Shown: one piece after another, positions 26,924-35,307 of the stretch | Layout: every line of letters starts with the position of its first letter | Numbering within the stretch: position 1 is the first letter of the stretch | Assembly (NCBI RefSeq): GCF_004337445.1 | Contig: NZ_SJZB01000035.1 | Span: 1 to 51,698 of the forward strand | Origin: Parasulfuritortus cantonensis | GTDB taxonomy: Bacteria > Pseudomonadota > Gammaproteobacteria > Burkholderiales > Thiobacillaceae | Direction: 5' to 3' | DNA: 51,698 nt | Program-made: the position numbers and the translations under genes | Notes under the pieces: model-generated | Database searches by the model: none | What the model was told of the DNA's origin: nothing | Seen by the model: only the letters and a program-made list of their open reading frames with translations

Positions 26924-29900
26924 ATGGCCGATCCCACCTTCATCCACCTCCGCCTGCACAGCGAATTCTCGGTCCAGGACAGCATCCTGACCATAGATCG
27001 GGCAATCGCCCGCGCCGTGGAGGACGGTATGCCCGCCCTCGCGCTGACCGATCTGGCCAATCTGTTCGGCCTGGTCAAGTTCTACAGCGGCGCGCGCAAG
27101 AAAGGCCTCAAACCCGTCATCGGCTGTGACGTCTGGGTGGCCGGCCGCGACCAGGCGGACAAGCCGACCCGTATGCTGCTGCTGGTGCAGAACCGGGCTG
27201 GCTACCATCGTCTGTGCGACCTCCTGACCCTGGCCTACCGGAACAATCTGCACCGCGGCCGGGCGATGATTCGCCATGAGTGGTTCGACACGCTGGGTAC
27301 CGATGGACTCATCGCCCTGTCCGGCGCGCAGTGGGGCGATGTTGGCCTGGCACTGCTCAACGATGCCTGGGACTCGGCCAAGACCATGGCCCAGGACTGG
27401 GCGGGTCTGTTCCCTGGCCGCTACTACCTGGAAATCCAGCGCAACGGCCGCGTGGAATCCGAGAGCCATCTTGTCCAGGCCGTTGCCCTGGCGGCCGAAC
27501 TGGGCCTCCCCGTTGTCGCGACGCATCCCGTGCAGTTCGTCGGCGCCGAGGACTTCAAGGCCCATGAGGCTCGCGTCTGCATTGCCGAGGGCTATGTCCT
27601 GGCGGACCGTCGGCGGCCGCAGAGCTTTCAACGGGACGACTATTTCAAGAGCCAGTCCGAGATGGCGGAGCTTTTCGCCGACCTGCCCGATGCCCTGCGC
27701 AACAGTGTCGAGATCGCCCGGCGTTGCAATCTGGTCCTGGAACTGGGCAAGAGCAAGCTGCCGCTGTTCCCGACCCCAGAGGGCATGAGCCTTGACGACT
27801 ATCTACGCCAGCGCGCGCGCGACGGGTTGGACCTGCGTCTGGCCACGCTGTACCCGGATCCGGTCGAGCGCGAGGCACGCGCGCCGGAATACCGCGACCG
27901 TCTGGAACTGGAACTCGGCACCATCGTGCAGATGGGTTTCCCGGGCTACTTCCTGATCGTCGCCGACTTCATCAACTGGGGTAAGAACAACGGCGTACCG
28001 GTTGGGCCGGGGCGCGGGTCGGGTGCCGGCTCCCTGGTCGCCTACGCGATCGGCATCACCGACCTCGATCCGCTCAAGTATGCCTTGCTGTTCGAGCGCT
28101 TCCTCAACCCGGAACGGGTATCGATGCCCGACTTCGACATCGATTTCTGCCAGGACAATCGCTACCGGGTGATCGAATACGTACGCGATAAGTACGGCGC
28201 CGACGCGGTCAGCCAGATCGCCACCTTCGGTACCATGGCGGCACGCGCGGTGGTGCGCGACGTCGGCCGGGTGCTCGACCTCCCGTACAACTTCTGCGAT
28301 CAGCTGTCGAAGATGATCCCTTCGGCGCCGGGCAAGAACGTCTCCCTGAGCCAGGCCCTCGACGAGGTCCCGGAGCTGAAGGAACGCTACGAGTCGGAGG
28401 AGGAGGTGCGCGAGTTGATCGACCTCGCGCTCAAGCTGGAGGGGCTGACGCGCAACGTCGGCATGCACGCCGGCGGCGTCCTCATCGCGCCGGGCAAGCT
28501 GACCGATTTCTGCCCCCTCTATTGCGCCGAAGGCTCCGACTCGGTGGTGTCCCAGCTCGACAAGGACGATGTCGAGAAGATCGGCTTGGTCAAGTTCGAC
28601 TTCCTCGGCTTGCGCAACCTCACCATCATCGAGCTGGCGGTGAAGTACATCGCGCGCCTGAATCCGGCCGATACGGTGGACCTGAACGCGCTCGCATTCG
28701 ACGACCCCGCCGCTTACGACATCCTCAGGAAGGCCAACACGACGGCGATCTTCCAGGTCGAGTCGGAGGGTATGAAGAAGCTCCTGGCCAAGCTGGAGCC
28801 GGACCGCTTCGAGGACATCATCGCCGTGCTCGCCCTGTACCGGCCCGGCCCGCTCGGCTCCGGCATGGTGGACGACTTCATCCTGCGCAAGAAAGGCAAG
28901 CAGGCGATCGATTACTTCCACCCCGACCTGAAGGCCTGCCTGTCGCCCACCTACGGCGTCATCGTCTACCAGGAACAGGTGATGCAGATCTCCCAGATCA
29001 TCGGCGGCTACACCCTTGGCGGCGCCGACCTGTTGCGCCGCGCGATGGGCAAGAAGAAGGCCGAGGAGATGGCCAAGCACCGGGAGATATTCAGCAAGGG
29101 GGCCAAGGACAAGGGCTACGACCCCGATCTGGCCATGCGCCTGTTCGACTTGATGGAGAAGTTCGCCGAATACGGTTTCAACAAGTCGCATACCGCCGCC
29201 TATGCGGTGATCACCTATCAGACGGCGTGGCTCAAGGCCCATCACACCGCGGCCTTCCTGGCGGCCACCCTGTCGTCGGATATGGACGACACCGACAGCG
29301 TACGGGTATTCATCGAGGACTCCCTCAAGAATGGCCTCGTCGTCGCCGGCCCGGACGTCAACCTGTCCGAATACCGCTTCTATCCGGTCGATCGCAAGAC
29401 GATCCGCTACGGCCTCGGCGCCATCAAGGGGACGGGTGAGGCGGCCATCAGGAACATCCTGGCCGCGCGCGAGCAGGACGGCCCGTTCCAGGATCTGTAC
29501 GACTTCTGTCGTCGGGTCGATCGGCGCATCGTCAATCGCCGGGCCATCGAGGCGATGGCCCGGGCGGGTGCATTCGACAGCCTGCACGAGAACCGTGCTG
29601 CCGTCGCCAACTCGGTGGGGGTGGCCATGGAGTGGGCCGAGAATGCCCAGGCCAATGCCGTCCAGGACAGCCTGTTCGGGGGTGAACTGAGCGAGCCCGA
29701 ACTGGAACTGGTGAAAACGCCGGCCTGGTCGATCAAGGAACTGTTGGCTTACGAGAAGGGGGCGCTCGGGTTCTATTTCAGCGGCCATCCGTTCAGTGCC
29801 TATCAGGACGAGTTGGTCGGGATCGTCGATCACACCCTGGCCCAGGTCGCGCCGCAGCAACGTCCGCAACTGATGGCGGGCGTGGTGATGGAGGTGCGTA

Positions 29901-30304
29901 CGCAGATGGGCCGGCGCGGCAAGATGGCGTTCGTACAGCTCGACGATGGCAGCGCCCGGCTCGACGTGGTGGTCTACAACGAGGTTCTCGAGACGTATCG
30001 CAGCCTGCTCAAGGAAGACAATCTGCTGGTCGTCGTGGGCAGGGTCAGCCACGACGACTACACCGGCGGGCTACGCGTCAGTGCGGACGAGATATACGGC
30101 CTCGAGGAGGCGAGAAACCGCTACGCCAGCCGCCTTTGCATCCGTCTCAATGGTCAGGCCAACAGCCAGAAGCTCGGCCATATCCTGACACCCTACCTGG
30201 CCGCCCAGGACGGATGCCCGGTGACCATGACCTACCGCACGGCCGGGCAGGAGTGCGAGATCAGTCTGGGGCGGCCTGGCGGGTCCGGCTGGAAGATGCC
30301 TTGA
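26924..30304 (+). CDS. dnaE: DNA polymerase III alpha subunit
   Basis: Replicative DNA polymerase catalytic subunit, 1126 residues (E. coli DnaE has 1160). The N-terminal PHP domain starts FIHLRLHSEFSVQDSILT. The polymerase core contains VPVGPGRGSGAGSLVAYA and the catalytic-aspartate motif MPDFDIDFCQDNR. Further marks are the tandem helix-hairpin-helix region and the OB-fold near the C-terminus (AGVVMEVRTQMGRRGKMAFVQLDD). The start at 26924 (MADPTFIHLRLHSEF) fits homologues; upstream in-frame codons at 26873 (TTG) and 26912 (ATG) would only add residues encoded by the preceding terminator region. The stop overlaps a tiny ORF. No neighbouring replication gene is present. Confidence 0.97.
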   Translation: MADPTFIHLRLHSEFSVQDSILTIDRAIARAVEDGMPALALTDLANLFGLVKFYSGARKKGLKPVIGCDVWVAGRDQADKPTRMLLLVQNRAGYHRLCDLLTLAYRNNLHRGRAMIRHEWFDTLGTDGLIALSGAQWGDVGLALLNDAWDSAKTMAQDWAGLFPGRYYLEIQRNGRVESESHLVQAVALAAELGLPVVATHPVQFVGAEDFKAHEARVCIAEGYVLADRRRPQSFQRDDYFKSQSEMAELFADLPDALRNSVEIARRCNLVLELGKSKLPLFPTPEGMSLDDYLRQRARDGLDLRLATLYPDPVEREARAPEYRDRLELELGTIVQMGFPGYFLIVADFINWGKNNGVPVGPGRGSGAGSLVAYAIGITDLDPLKYALLFERFLNPERVSMPDFDIDFCQDNRYRVIEYVRDKYGADAVSQIATFGTMAARAVVRDVGRVLDLPYNFCDQLSKMIPSAPGKNVSLSQALDEVPELKERYESEEEVRELIDLALKLEGLTRNVGMHAGGVLIAPGKLTDFCPLYCAEGSDSVVSQLDKDDVEKIGLVKFDFLGLRNLTIIELAVKYIARLNPADTVDLNALAFDDPAAYDILRKANTTAIFQVESEGMKKLLAKLEPDRFEDIIAVLALYRPGPLGSGMVDDFILRKKGKQAIDYFHPDLKACLSPTYGVIVYQEQVMQISQIIGGYTLGGADLLRRAMGKKKAEEMAKHREIFSKGAKDKGYDPDLAMRLFDLMEKFAEYGFNKSHTAAYAVITYQTAWLKAHHTAAFLAATLSSDMDDTDSVRVFIEDSLKNGLVVAGPDVNLSEYRFYPVDRKTIRYGLGAIKGTGEAAIRNILAAREQDGPFQDLYDFCRRVDRRIVNRRAIEAMARAGAFDSLHENRAAVANSVGVAMEWAENAQANAVQDSLFGGELSEPELELVKTPAWSIKELLAYEKGALGFYFSGHPFSAYQDELVGIVDHTLAQVAPQQRPQLMAGVVMEVRTQMGRRGKMAFVQLDDGSARLDVVVYNEVLETYRSLLKEDNLLVVVGRVSHDDYTGGLRVSADEIYGLEEARNRYASRLCIRLNGQANSQKLGHILTPYLAAQDGCPVTMTYRTAGQECEISLGRPGGSGWKMP

Positions 30305-30363
30305 TGGCCGATCTGCGTGACTGGCTGCGGCCCGAGAACGTCGTCGTGCACTATCTGCATTAA
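30304..30363 (+). CDS. 19-codon ORF overlapping the dnaE stop
   Basis: The ATG at 30304 overlaps the dnaE stop (TGATG) and reads MADLRDWLRPENVVVHYLH before TAA. The segment LRPENVVV faintly recalls the start of PtsN-type EIIA proteins (LLPxENVxV), so it could be the stump of a lost gene. It could equally be chance, or a short coupled peptide. I have no evidence that it is translated. Confidence 0.2.
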   Translation: MADLRDWLRPENVVVHYLH

Positions 30364-30589
30364 GTCCTGGTTCAGCATTCCATTAGTTTTTTTTATTTGA
30401 AATGGCGACGAAATTTGCAGGTCGTTCGCTATGACTACATTCGTCGTGTGGTTTTGTTTTTATAAATCAATGTATTGAACTTTTTCTTGGGAAGCCTGTC
30501 GCGTTGCTGATCTGCAACATGGACGGGCGCGGCGGCGGTCACCATAAATATCACTTGAAAAGCGTATCGAAATATTAGACAATTCTAAT
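30364..30589. other. AT-rich intergenic region without a recognisable gene
   Basis: This stretch is much AT-richer than the rest of the window, especially 30380-30490 (T-runs at about 30388 and 30452). A weak inverted repeat, CGACGAA (30406-30412) with TTCGTCG (30440-30446), is followed by a T-rich stretch and may end the dnaE transcript. An ATTAGA/TCTAAT inverted repeat at about 30574-30589 overlaps the promoter of the candidate small RNA. I see no protein-coding potential. Confidence 0.5.
30555..30583 (+). promoter_or_regulatory. Probable promoter of the candidate small RNA
   Basis: TTGAAA (30555-30560) and GACAAT (30578-30583) are separated by 17 bases. The predicted start, at about 30590, coincides with the first base of the 5' hairpin of the candidate RNA. 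Confidence 0.5.
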
Positions 30590-30691
30590 AACACTGATGT
30601 CGACGCTCTCCCTTAGCGTTATCAGTGTTGTCTCCTCCATCCTCCTCCTTTGGTGGATTTTCAAGCCCGGTATCCCTACCGGGCTTTTTTT
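30590..30691 (+). ncRNA. Candidate small regulatory RNA with anti-Shine-Dalgarno hairpin loops
   Basis: About 100 nt with three stem-loops. Hairpin 1: AACACTGAT (30590-30598) pairs with ATCAGTGTT (30621-30629), plus an inner stem ACGCT (30603-30607)/AGCGT (30615-30619) presenting the loop CTCCCTT. Hairpin 2: TCCATC (30636-30641) pairs with GGTGGA (30652-30657, one T-G pair), presenting the loop CTCCTCCTTT. A strong rho-independent terminator ends it. A second CTCCTCC lies in the linker. CCUCCUUU is complementary to a Shine-Dalgarno sequence, so the RNA could block ribosome binding on several mRNAs, as known C-rich-loop sRNAs do. No protein reading frame uses this stretch convincingly. The class is an inference and was not checked against Rfam. 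Confidence 0.6.
30663..30691 (+). terminator. Strong rho-independent terminator of the candidate small RNA
   Basis: AAGCCCGGTA (30663-30672), loop TCCC, TACCGGGCTT (30677-30686), then T to 30691. It lies 53 bases before the next gene and about 300 bases after dnaE. Confidence 0.9.
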
Positions 30692-30743
30692 ATGCCGCCA
30701 GCCTGTAGAATGGTCGCCGTCGTCAAATTGGTCCCCCAGGCCC

Positions 30744-31607
30744 ATGACTCAACACCTCTGGTACGTCCGCAGCAAGGGCACGGTGAGCGGGCCCTTCCCG
30801 GCGCCGCAGATCCGGCAGGCGTTCAGCGTCGGCGAATTGGACCTGCGCGACGCGGTGAGCCTGGACGGCGAGCATTGGCTGAGCCTGATGGATGCAGGTC
30901 TGCTCGAGGTAAGGCCGGGCAAGGCGGCGAGCGCGGAAACCGACGAGGACTGGCGCCAGGAGCGGGAGAAGGCGCGCCTGCGCTGGTTGAACGACAGCGT
31001 CGAGGATCGGGCGACCAGCGCGCCGCCGGACGCTGGCGTGGATGACAAACTGCGCCGTCACGAGGCGGAGATCCGTTCCATGCTGATGGCCGAGCGCAAC
31101 AAGCGGCCGGCTTTCGCGGCCGGCTTGGCCTCGGTACTGATCCTCCTCCTGGTCGGGATCGGCGTCTGGATGGGACAGTCCCGCGAAAGCGGCATCCAGA
31201 CTTCGCTGGCGACCAAGGTGCGCGATTGTGCCCAGCCGCCCGGCGAGGGCGTGGCTTGGGCCGGGTGCGTGAAGAACGACAGCCAACTGGCGGGCGCGGT
31301 GCTTCGAAATGCGAACCTGGCCAAGGTCGGGCTCGAACGCGCCGACCTGTCCGGGGCCGATCTCTCCTACGCCAACATGAATGGGGCCGACCTGCGTGGC
31401 GCCAATCTGCGCAACGCGGTCTTGCGCGGGGCATCGCTCAGGCAGGCGGACCTCACCGGTGCGGACATCAGCGGGGCCGACCTCGACTTCGCCGTATTGA
31501 CGGACGCGCGCCTGGAAGGGGTGCGGATGGACGCTACCTCTTTGCAGCAGAGCACTTGGCCGGACGGACGGGTATGTGCGCCAGCCTCCTTGGGGTCATG
31601 CCAGTAA
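30744..31607 (+). CDS. Membrane-anchored GYF-domain/pentapeptide-repeat protein
   Basis: A 287-residue protein of unusual domain order. Residues 1-60 are a GYF_2-type domain (WYVRSKGTVSGPFPAPQIRQAF...), usually a proline-rich-peptide or membrane-associated module. A charged, Arg/Glu-rich linker follows (about 65-115), then one transmembrane helix (FAAGLASVLILLLVGIGVWMG, about 127-147). The C-terminal part has about 15 pentapeptide repeats of the A(D/N)LXX type (LRNANLAKVGLERADLSGAD...). A right-handed quadrilateral beta-helix is expected, here outside the membrane. I start at ATG 30744, because the longer frame would be read through the small-RNA terminator. The function is unknown. The stop lies inside the following methyltransferase gene. 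Confidence 0.8.
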   Translation: MTQHLWYVRSKGTVSGPFPAPQIRQAFSVGELDLRDAVSLDGEHWLSLMDAGLLEVRPGKAASAETDEDWRQEREKARLRWLNDSVEDRATSAPPDAGVDDKLRRHEAEIRSMLMAERNKRPAFAAGLASVLILLLVGIGVWMGQSRESGIQTSLATKVRDCAQPPGEGVAWAGCVKNDSQLAGAVLRNANLAKVGLERADLSGADLSYANMNGADLRGANLRNAVLRGASLRQADLTGADISGADLDFAVLTDARLEGVRMDATSLQQSTWPDGRVCAPASLGSCQ

Positions 31608-32382
31608 AGCACATCTCCTCCCGGGAAAACTCCCAGTTCAAGATTTGGCGTGCCCTGGCGGACAGCCGGCATAGCCGGCGCGAACTCGGGCGCACCCTGC
31701 TCGACGGCGAACATCTTCTGGCCGAGGCACTGCAGGCCGGCGTCATGCCGGAGCACCTCGTCGTCGATGCGGAGGCCCCGGCCATGGCTACCTGGCAGGC
31801 GCGGTTGCCGCAGGTGCCGATGACCAGTCTGCCGTCGGCCTTGTTCGCCAGTCTGTCGCCAGTCGCCGCGCCGACCGGTATCCTGGCCGTGATCGCCGTC
31901 CCGGCCACGTCGGTTGCCGCGGGCGACGGCAGTGCCGTATTGCTGGACGACGTCCAGGACCCCGGTAACCTCGGGGCGTTGCTGCGCACCGCGGCGGCGG
32001 CGGGCATCGACGACGCCTACCTGTCCAAAGGCTGCGCCGAGGTCTGGTCCCCAAAGGCGTTACGGGGCGGTCAGGGCGGGCAGTTCCACCTGCGTATCCA
32101 TGAGGCGGCCGATCTGGTCGCCGTCGCGCGTGCCCGGCCAGGGGCGTGTACGCTGCCGCGCTGGGCGCCGAGCGCGACCTGTACGCCCTCGACCTGGCCG
32201 GGCCCGTGGCCTTCGCCTTCGGCAATGAAGGCGCCGGGCTGAGCCCGGCCCTGCTCCGCGAGAGCCGGCCCTTCTCGATCCCCATGGCCGGTGCCGTGGA
32301 GTCGCTCAACGTGGCGGCCGCCGCCGCGGTCTGCCTGTTCGAGCGCCTGCGCCAGGTCCGTCGGGCGGAGGTGCCGTCATGA
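31598..32382 (+). pseudogene. TrmH/SpoU-family RNA 2'-O-methyltransferase, apparent frameshift
   Basis: The protein starts at ATG 31598 (MPVKHISSRENSQFKIWRAL), with the N-terminal substrate-binding domain and then the SpoU motif 1 VLLDDVQDPGNLGALLRTAAA. The reading frame then changes near 32130-32145 (GCCAGGGGCGTGTAC). The second half, VYAAALGAERDLYALDLAGP...FAFGNEGAGLSPALL...SIPMAGAVESLNVAAAAAV, carries motifs 2 and 3 of the knotted SAM-binding site. One missing base explains the break; it may be a genuine mutation or a sequencing/assembly error. Intact relatives methylate rRNA or tRNA ribose; the exact target cannot be told. It overlaps the pentapeptide gene at its start and the TPM gene at its end (ATGA). 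Confidence 0.8.
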
Positions 32383-33212
32383 CGGCCCGGTGGTTCGTCT
32401 GGCTATGGCTGATGTGGGCGTGCCTGGTGCCCGCGTGGGCGGAACCGGTCGCCGTGCCGCCGCTGAAGGAGCGGGTGACCGACCTGACGGCAACCTTGCC
32501 GGCCGATGCCCGTTCGGCCATCGAATCGCGTCTGGCCGACCTGGAGCAGCGCAAGGGCAGCCAGATCGCGGTGCTCATGCTCGACACGACGGGAGAGGAG
32601 ACCATCGAGCAGTACGGCATCCGCGTCGCGGAAGCCTGGAAACTCGGTCGCAAGGGCGTAGACGACGGCATCCTGATGCTGGTGGCAAAGGCCGACCGCG
32701 CCGTCCGCATCGAGGTTGGCTACGGCCTGGAAGGCGTGGTTCCCGACGTTCTGGCGAAGCGGGTGATCGAGGACGTCATGGTGCCGCGTTTCAGGGCCGG
32801 TGATTATGCCGGCGGCATCGCCGCCGGCGTCGACAGCCTCGTCAAGTTGGTCGACGGCGAGCCGCTGCCCGTTCCGGCCGGCCGTTCGGCCAAGGATTCC
32901 GGATCGGCGTTCGAGCGGCTCATCCCCATGGTCATGCTGTTCGTGTTCGTCCTCGGCGGCCTGTTGCGCGCCGTCTTCGGCCCATTGCTCGGGGCGACGG
33001 TGGCCGGGACGGTCGCGTTTTTCGGCGGGTGGTTGATGGCCGGTGCCCTGGTGGCAGGCCTGATCGCCGCCGTGGTGGTGTTCTTTCTGACCTTGGTCGG
33101 CGTGTCCGGCGGCGGCGGTTTCGGCGGCGGCAGCGGCGGATTCTCGGGTGGTGGCGGTTTTTCCGGCGGCGGCGGTGGTTTCGGTGGCGGCGGCGCCTCC
33201 GGCCGCTGGTGA
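32379..33212 (+). CDS. TPM-domain protein with signal peptide and glycine-rich tail (YgcG-like)
   Basis: A 277-residue exported membrane protein. An N-terminal signal (VWLWLMWACLVPAWA) precedes a TPM_phosphatase domain (VTDLTATLPADARSAIESRL...GVDDGILMLVAKADRAVRIEVGYGLEGVVPD, about 30-160). Two transmembrane helices follow (about 188-205 and 210-245), then a tail of GGGGF/GGSGGF repeats. This is the usual form of proteins partnered with LemA in proteobacteria, but no lemA gene is in this window. The start overlaps the methyltransferase stop (ATGA). A second TPM protein follows six bases later. Confidence 0.85.
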   Translation: MTARWFVWLWLMWACLVPAWAEPVAVPPLKERVTDLTATLPADARSAIESRLADLEQRKGSQIAVLMLDTTGEETIEQYGIRVAEAWKLGRKGVDDGILMLVAKADRAVRIEVGYGLEGVVPDVLAKRVIEDVMVPRFRAGDYAGGIAAGVDSLVKLVDGEPLPVPAGRSAKDSGSAFERLIPMVMLFVFVLGGLLRAVFGPLLGATVAGTVAFFGGWLMAGALVAGLIAAVVVFFLTLVGVSGGGGFGGGSGGFSGGGGFSGGGGGFGGGGASGRW

Positions 33213-33218
33213 GGGGGC

Positions 33219-33719
33219 ATGATGTTCGCGCGTATGGTCAGACACTTGGCCTTTCCCGACTGGTGGTGGCGTCGGCCTCTCCCGGAAGCCGCGTTGCTGA
33301 GGCTGCAGGCCCTGGTTGCCGCCGCCGAGCAGGGACATGGCGGCGAGATTCGGGTGGCGGTGGAATCCTGCCTCGATCTTCATTCCCTGTTGCGCGGGGT
33401 CACGGCACGGGAGCGGGCGCTGTCGGTGTTCGCCAATCTGCGCGTCTGGGATACCGAGGAGAACAACGGTGTCCTGCTCTATGTCCTGCTCGCCGACCGC
33501 GATGTCGAGATCGTCGCCGACCGCGGCGTCGCCCGCCGGGTCGGCCAGGAAGACTGGGAGAGCATGTGCCAGGAGATGGAGGCGCTATTTCGTGCCGGCC
33601 AGGCGGAACAAGCGCTCGCCACCGGCTTGGGGCGCATCGGCAGGGTCCTCAGCGAGCTCTATCCCGGGAGCGCGCGTGGCCGCAACGAATTGCCCGATCG
33701 CCCGGCCGTGCTCGACTGA
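33219..33719 (+). CDS. Cytosolic TPM-domain protein
   Basis: A 166-residue protein without a signal peptide or clear membrane helix. It has a TPM-like domain: GGEIRVAVESCLDLHSLLRGVTARERALSVFANLRVWDTEENNGVLLYVLLADRDVEIVADRGV, then a helical C-terminal part (WESMCQEMEALFRAGQAEQALATGLGRIG). It commonly travels with the exported TPM protein just upstream, so the two probably act together. Their biochemical function is not established. It converges on lplT with 21 bases between the stops. Confidence 0.82.
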   Translation: MMFARMVRHLAFPDWWWRRPLPEAALLRLQALVAAAEQGHGGEIRVAVESCLDLHSLLRGVTARERALSVFANLRVWDTEENNGVLLYVLLADRDVEIVADRGVARRVGQEDWESMCQEMEALFRAGQAEQALATGLGRIGRVLSELYPGSARGRNELPDRPAVLD

Positions 33720-33740
33720 GCCTCCGGCCCGGCGGCCTGA

Positions 33741-35144
33741 TCAGCGGCGCCGATTGCGCCGGCCGGGGCCGCGGATGAACTGGACCGTGTTCCTGACGAC
33801 GGCGCGCGGTTGCGGCAACTGGCTTTTCAACGCCTGTCCCGTGGTCTGGCCATGGCCTGCGTGCAGCGGCAGGTGTGCCGCAGCGGCGGTCGCCAACAGG
33901 CGCTCCAATTCATCTTCGTGCTCGCGCATGTTGTACAGGTGCCAGCGCCGTACCAGATACATGCTGACGATGATGAAGGCGCCGAACAGCGCGATGACCA
34001 CCGAAACCGACAACTCGGCGGCAACCATCAGCGTGTAGAGCGCCAGCATGATAAGGATGCCCAGGTTTTCGTTGAAGTTCTGCACCGCGATCGAATGGCC
34101 GGCACCCATCAGGATATGGCCGCGGTGCTGGAGCAGGGCGTTCATCGGTACCACGAAGAAGCCGGCCATGGCCCCTACGGCGACCATCAATACGGCGGCC
34201 GGCGCCAGGCTGTGGATGGGGATCATGAGCAGGGCGGCAAAACCCATGGCGATGCCCACGGAGATCACCCGGACCGACTTGTCGATCGGGATCAGCTTGC
34301 CGGCGAGGACCGCGCCGATGGCGACGCCGGCGGCGAAGATGCCCTGGAGATAGGTGGCTTCGTGCAGCGGGATGTTCAGCGCCGCTTCGGCCCAGCGCAA
34401 CATGATGTACTGCAGGGTCGCGCCGGCGCCCCAGAACAACGTGGTGACGGCCAGGGTGATCTGGCCCAGCTTGTCGAGCCAAAGCAGCTTCACGCAGTGG
34501 GCGAAGTCGTGCAGCAGGAACCAGGGGTTGCTGTGCAGCACCCGATGGTCGACGCCGGTATCGGGTACCCACAGGTTGAACAGGGCGGCAACCATGTACA
34601 GGCCGGCGATGGCGCCCATGCTGTAGTCGAGCAGGCTGCCGGCCAGTTCGCCGAACAGGAACTTGTCGACCGAATGGAACGCCTCCTGGACGAACGGGCT
34701 GATCAGCCAGCCGCCCATCATGGTGCCGACGATGATGGCGCCGACCGTAAGCCCTTCGATCCAGCTGTTGGCGACCACGAGTTTCGAGTGGGGCAGGTAT
34801 TCCGTCAGGATGCCGTACTTCGCGGGCGAATAGGCGGCGGCGCCGAGGCCGACCACCGCATAGGCGTAGAGCGGATTGGTGCCGCCGATCATCATCAGGC
34901 AGCCGACGACCTTGATGGCGTTGCTGATCAGCATGACCCGACCCTTGGGCATCGAGTCGGCGAAGGCACCGACGAAGGCGGCCAGGGCAACGTATGAAAA
35001 AGTGAAAAACAATTTCAGGAGCGGTTCATATTCCGCCGGCGCCTGAATTTCCCTGAGCATGGCGATCGCGGTGATGAGGAGGGCATTATCAGCCAGCGCA
35101 GAAAAGAATTGCGCTGCCATGATGATGTAAAAGCCGCGATCCAT
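33741..35144 (-). CDS. lplT: MFS lysophospholipid transporter, LplT-like
   Basis: A 467-residue inner-membrane transporter of about 12 helices. The N-terminus, FYIIMAAQFFSALADNALLITAIAMLREI, and segments GLGAAAYSPAKYGILTEYLP and NSWIEGLTVGAIIVGTMMGG are characteristic of LplT, which flips lysophosphatidylethanolamine inward for re-acylation. In many bacteria LplT is next to, or fused to, the acyltransferase Aas; no such gene is adjacent here. The C-terminal tail is longer than usual and basic/proline-rich. It is divergent from the LysR-type gene across a 163-base AT-richer promoter region. Confidence 0.88.
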   Translation of the reverse strand: MDRGFYIIMAAQFFSALADNALLITAIAMLREIQAPAEYEPLLKLFFTFSYVALAAFVGAFADSMPKGRVMLISNAIKVVGCLMMIGGTNPLYAYAVVGLGAAAYSPAKYGILTEYLPHSKLVVANSWIEGLTVGAIIVGTMMGGWLISPFVQEAFHSVDKFLFGELAGSLLDYSMGAIAGLYMVAALFNLWVPDTGVDHRVLHSNPWFLLHDFAHCVKLLWLDKLGQITLAVTTLFWGAGATLQYIMLRWAEAALNIPLHEATYLQGIFAAGVAIGAVLAGKLIPIDKSVRVISVGIAMGFAALLMIPIHSLAPAAVLMVAVGAMAGFFVVPMNALLQHRGHILMGAGHSIAVQNFNENLGILIMLALYTLMVAAELSVSVVIALFGAFIIVSMYLVRRWHLYNMREHEDELERLLATAAAAHLPLHAGHGQTTGQALKSQLPQPRAVVRNTVQFIRGPGRRNRRR

Positions 35145-35307
35145 TGAATAGAGAAAAAGATGTCGAGGTGGGGTTATAACATGCCACTTGACGGTCTGCC
35201 ATCGGGAATCGGTTGCATGGCGCGGCGGGGCGTTTCGGGGCGGAAAGCGCTGGCCTAAATTAGCAGATTATGATTCAATAAAATTTATTGGATATTTGGG
35301 TTTGCTT

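Noticed and set aside
30597-30743. An N-terminal extension of the pentapeptide-repeat protein
   Set aside because: It would be translated through the small-RNA hairpins and a strong terminator. ATG 30744 starts directly at the GYF-like domain.
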